A stretch of DNA of 7,750 nt from NCBI GenBank assembly GCA_903939555.1, contig CAJAHV010000275.1, positions 1 through 7,750 of the forward strand, in the 5' to 3' direction. Below are positions 6,648 through 7,750 of the stretch, one piece after another (the stretch's first letter is position 1; every line of letters begins with the position of its first letter). The notes under the pieces were generated by a model. That model saw nothing but the letters and a program-made list of their open reading frames with translations. It was not told where the DNA came from and did not search any database. The DNA comes from an uncultured Alphaproteobacteria bacterium (GTDB lineage: Bacteria > Pseudomonadota > Alphaproteobacteria > Sphingomonadales > Sphingomonadaceae). A program made the position numbers and the translations under genes.

Positions 6648-7430
6648 CGCCAATATGAACGTCGCGACAGCGGCGGCCCAGGCTTGGGGTTGTTCGTCGA
6701 GGATGTCATGGGTGCCGCCTTGGAGTGCCGCGAAGGCCCAGTCGGGGCGCAGCACTGCCGCCCGCTGAGAGGCGGCATACAGATCTTCGCCGCTGTTGGT
6801 CAGGACCAGCGTCGGTGTCGTGATTCCGGCCACATCCGCCGCAAGGTCATGCGCGAACGCCGCCTCGAACCCCCAGTGATAGCGATCGGGATTGGCCATC
6901 TGCGTCGCGACATGGCGGTGCATTGCGGCGAGGTCCGTCCAGCCCGGGCTCGCCTTCAGCCGCTGCTGCCACGCATCGACGAGATGCCCGCCATCAGCAC
7001 GCGGCTCGACCGGCGCAAAGCGGAAGGTGGCAAAGAACGCCCGCTCGGCATCATCAAACAGCGGCACGCCGTTGAGGATCAGGCTGGCGAGCGCCGCCGG
7101 ATGCCGCGCCGCCAGCGCCGCGCCAATCATCGCACCGGTATGATGGCCGAGCAGATGCACCGGCCCGTCGGCGACAGCAGCGAGCACCGGCAGCAGCGCT
7201 TCGGCATGATCGACAATGGACACCGGCGCCGGTGGCGGGTCCGACGCGCCGAACCCCGGCGTATCGAGCGCCACCACCCGCAAGCCAGCGGCAATCAGCG
7301 CCGGAAACGCCGGCAGGAACTGGCTGGCCGACAGCGGTGACTGGTGGAGCAGCACCAGCGTCGGCCCGGCGCCGGCGGCGGTGACATGCACCTGGCCCCA
7401 GCGGCCATCGACATAATGGCGGCGGATCAG
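6636..7430 (-). CDS. Alpha/beta-hydrolase-fold protein with His at the nucleophile position, probable CTG start (264 aa)
   Basis: The fold is clear: LVLLHQSPLS (oxyanion-hole strand), VVALDTPGFGASD, a nucleophile-elbow segment LLGHHTGAMIG, an acid-loop Asp216 (GEDLY) and a His241 near the end (GGTHDILDEQP). The nucleophile position of the usual G-x-S-x-G is His97, so ordinary Ser hydrolysis is doubtful. The first ATG, GTG or TTG in frame is GTG 7391, but the codons before it read RRHYVDGRWGQVHV, which is typical of the N-terminus of this family. The frame is open back to CTG 7430, which overlaps the upstream stop as CTGA and has GAGG 7 nt before it, so I place the start there. The protein is probably cytosolic, as no signal peptide is seen. 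It is coupled to another alpha/beta hydrolase. The reaction is unknown; it may be a lyase, a cofactor-free enzyme or non-catalytic. Confidence 0.83.
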   Translation of the reverse strand: MIRRHYVDGRWGQVHVTAAGAGPTLVLLHQSPLSASQFLPAFPALIAAGLRVVALDTPGFGASDPPPAPVSIVDHAEALLPVLAAVADGPVHLLGHHTGAMIGAALAARHPAALASLILNGVPLFDDAERAFFATFRFAPVEPRADGGHLVDAWQQRLKASPGWTDLAAMHRHVATQMANPDRYHWGFEAAFAHDLAADVAGITTPTLVLTNSGEDLYAASQRAAVLRPDWAFAALQGGTHDILDEQPQAWAAAVATFILAAGA

Positions 7431-7750
7431 GCCCGTACCTCGACCCAGCTTTTGCCCGGCTGTTTCGAGCGCGCCAGCGGCGCCAAGGGCTTGCCCGCCA
7501 GCACCGCATTGGCAAAGGCCAGCGTTACCGCCAGCGCATCGGCAAATTGCGCTTCCTGCGGCGGCTCGGTGCGTTCGGGACGGCAGATGATGTTGCCGAA
7601 ATAATGGTCGACACCCTCGCCGACGAACAGCACCCCCGGCCCCGGCGCGACATCATGGCTGACGCGGTGAACATCCCAGGTCGGCGCCATTATCGGCAAC
7701 ATGTCGGCGGTGCCGGTTTCAACGAACATCGGCCGCGCCATCGTCTTCCA
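7427..7750 (-). CDS. C-terminal part of an alpha/beta hydrolase, 5' end beyond the window
   Basis: The last 107 residues are visible, and the frame is open through the right edge (codons W-K-T precede the first visible Met). PMFVETGTADMLP matches the strand and loop that carry the catalytic acid (Asp in GTAD). GEGVDHYFGNIICR carries the catalytic His of dienelactone-hydrolase or esterase-like alpha/beta hydrolases. The nucleophile elbow is not in the window, so I cannot say whether Ser is present. The Met at 7741 should not be taken as the start, because it would leave only the last third of the fold. The stop overlaps the CTG start of the next gene, suggesting coupled translation and a joint pathway. 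The tail ends with a charged segment (KQPGKSWVEVRA). Confidence 0.75.
   Translation of the reverse strand, partial: WKTMARPMFVETGTADMLPIMAPTWDVHRVSHDVAPGPGVLFVGEGVDHYFGNIICRPERTEPPQEAQFADALAVTLAFANAVLAGKPLAPLARSKQPGKSWVEVRA
7438..7441 (-). promoter_or_regulatory. Ribosome binding site supporting a CTG start at 7430
   Basis: GAGG on the minus strand lies 7 nt before the CTG at 7430-7428, an ideal spacing. It sits inside the last codons of the upstream hydrolase. By contrast, the GTG at 7391 has only a GGGG 4 nt before it and would remove the conserved N-terminal strand. Confidence 0.5.

Overview
The window is GC-rich, gene-dense DNA from what looks like an alphaproteobacterium. A sphingomonad is my best guess, from codon use, gene style and tightly overlapping operons; this is inference, since no marker gene or RNA gene is present. 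I see no tRNA, rRNA, CRISPR array, insertion sequence or phage gene.

Left block (about 1-3870, minus strand). Four genes are read leftwards: a GPH-type MFS transporter, a class I SAM-dependent methyltransferase, a 100-residue protein of unknown function, and an exported serine hydrolase of the beta-lactamase-like S12 class that runs off the left edge. The transporter stop lies 11 nt before the methyltransferase ATG and overlaps its Shine-Dalgarno sequence. The next two junctions are 4-bp GTGA overlaps, so the block looks like one translationally coupled operon. It could handle an imported or exported small molecule with a hydrolysis step outside the cytoplasm and a methylation step inside it, but the sequence does not name the substrate.

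Middle (3957-6610). A membrane protein joins a cytochrome b561-like domain to a C-terminal, mitochondrial-type class I cytochrome c domain. It is transcribed leftwards and is divergent from a second complete S12-type serine hydrolase. The two S12 proteins are paralogues that share the Ser-x-x-Lys and Tyr-x-Asn motifs and a Cys-Cys pair.

Right block (6636-7750, minus strand). Two alpha/beta-hydrolase genes overlap. The upstream one is cut by the right edge. The downstream one has His where the nucleophile Ser is expected (G-H-H-T-G), and it probably starts at a rare CTG codon inside a CTGA overlap. It converges on the second S12 gene across 25 bp, with a strong GC hairpin at its 3' end.

Overall the window holds four hydrolases of two folds, a methyltransferase, a transporter and an electron carrier. 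This suggests an accessory catabolic or modification locus. I found no clear new defence or mobile system. The points most worth a second look are the His-for-Ser hydrolase with its CTG start, the cytochrome fusion, and the coupled four-gene operon.
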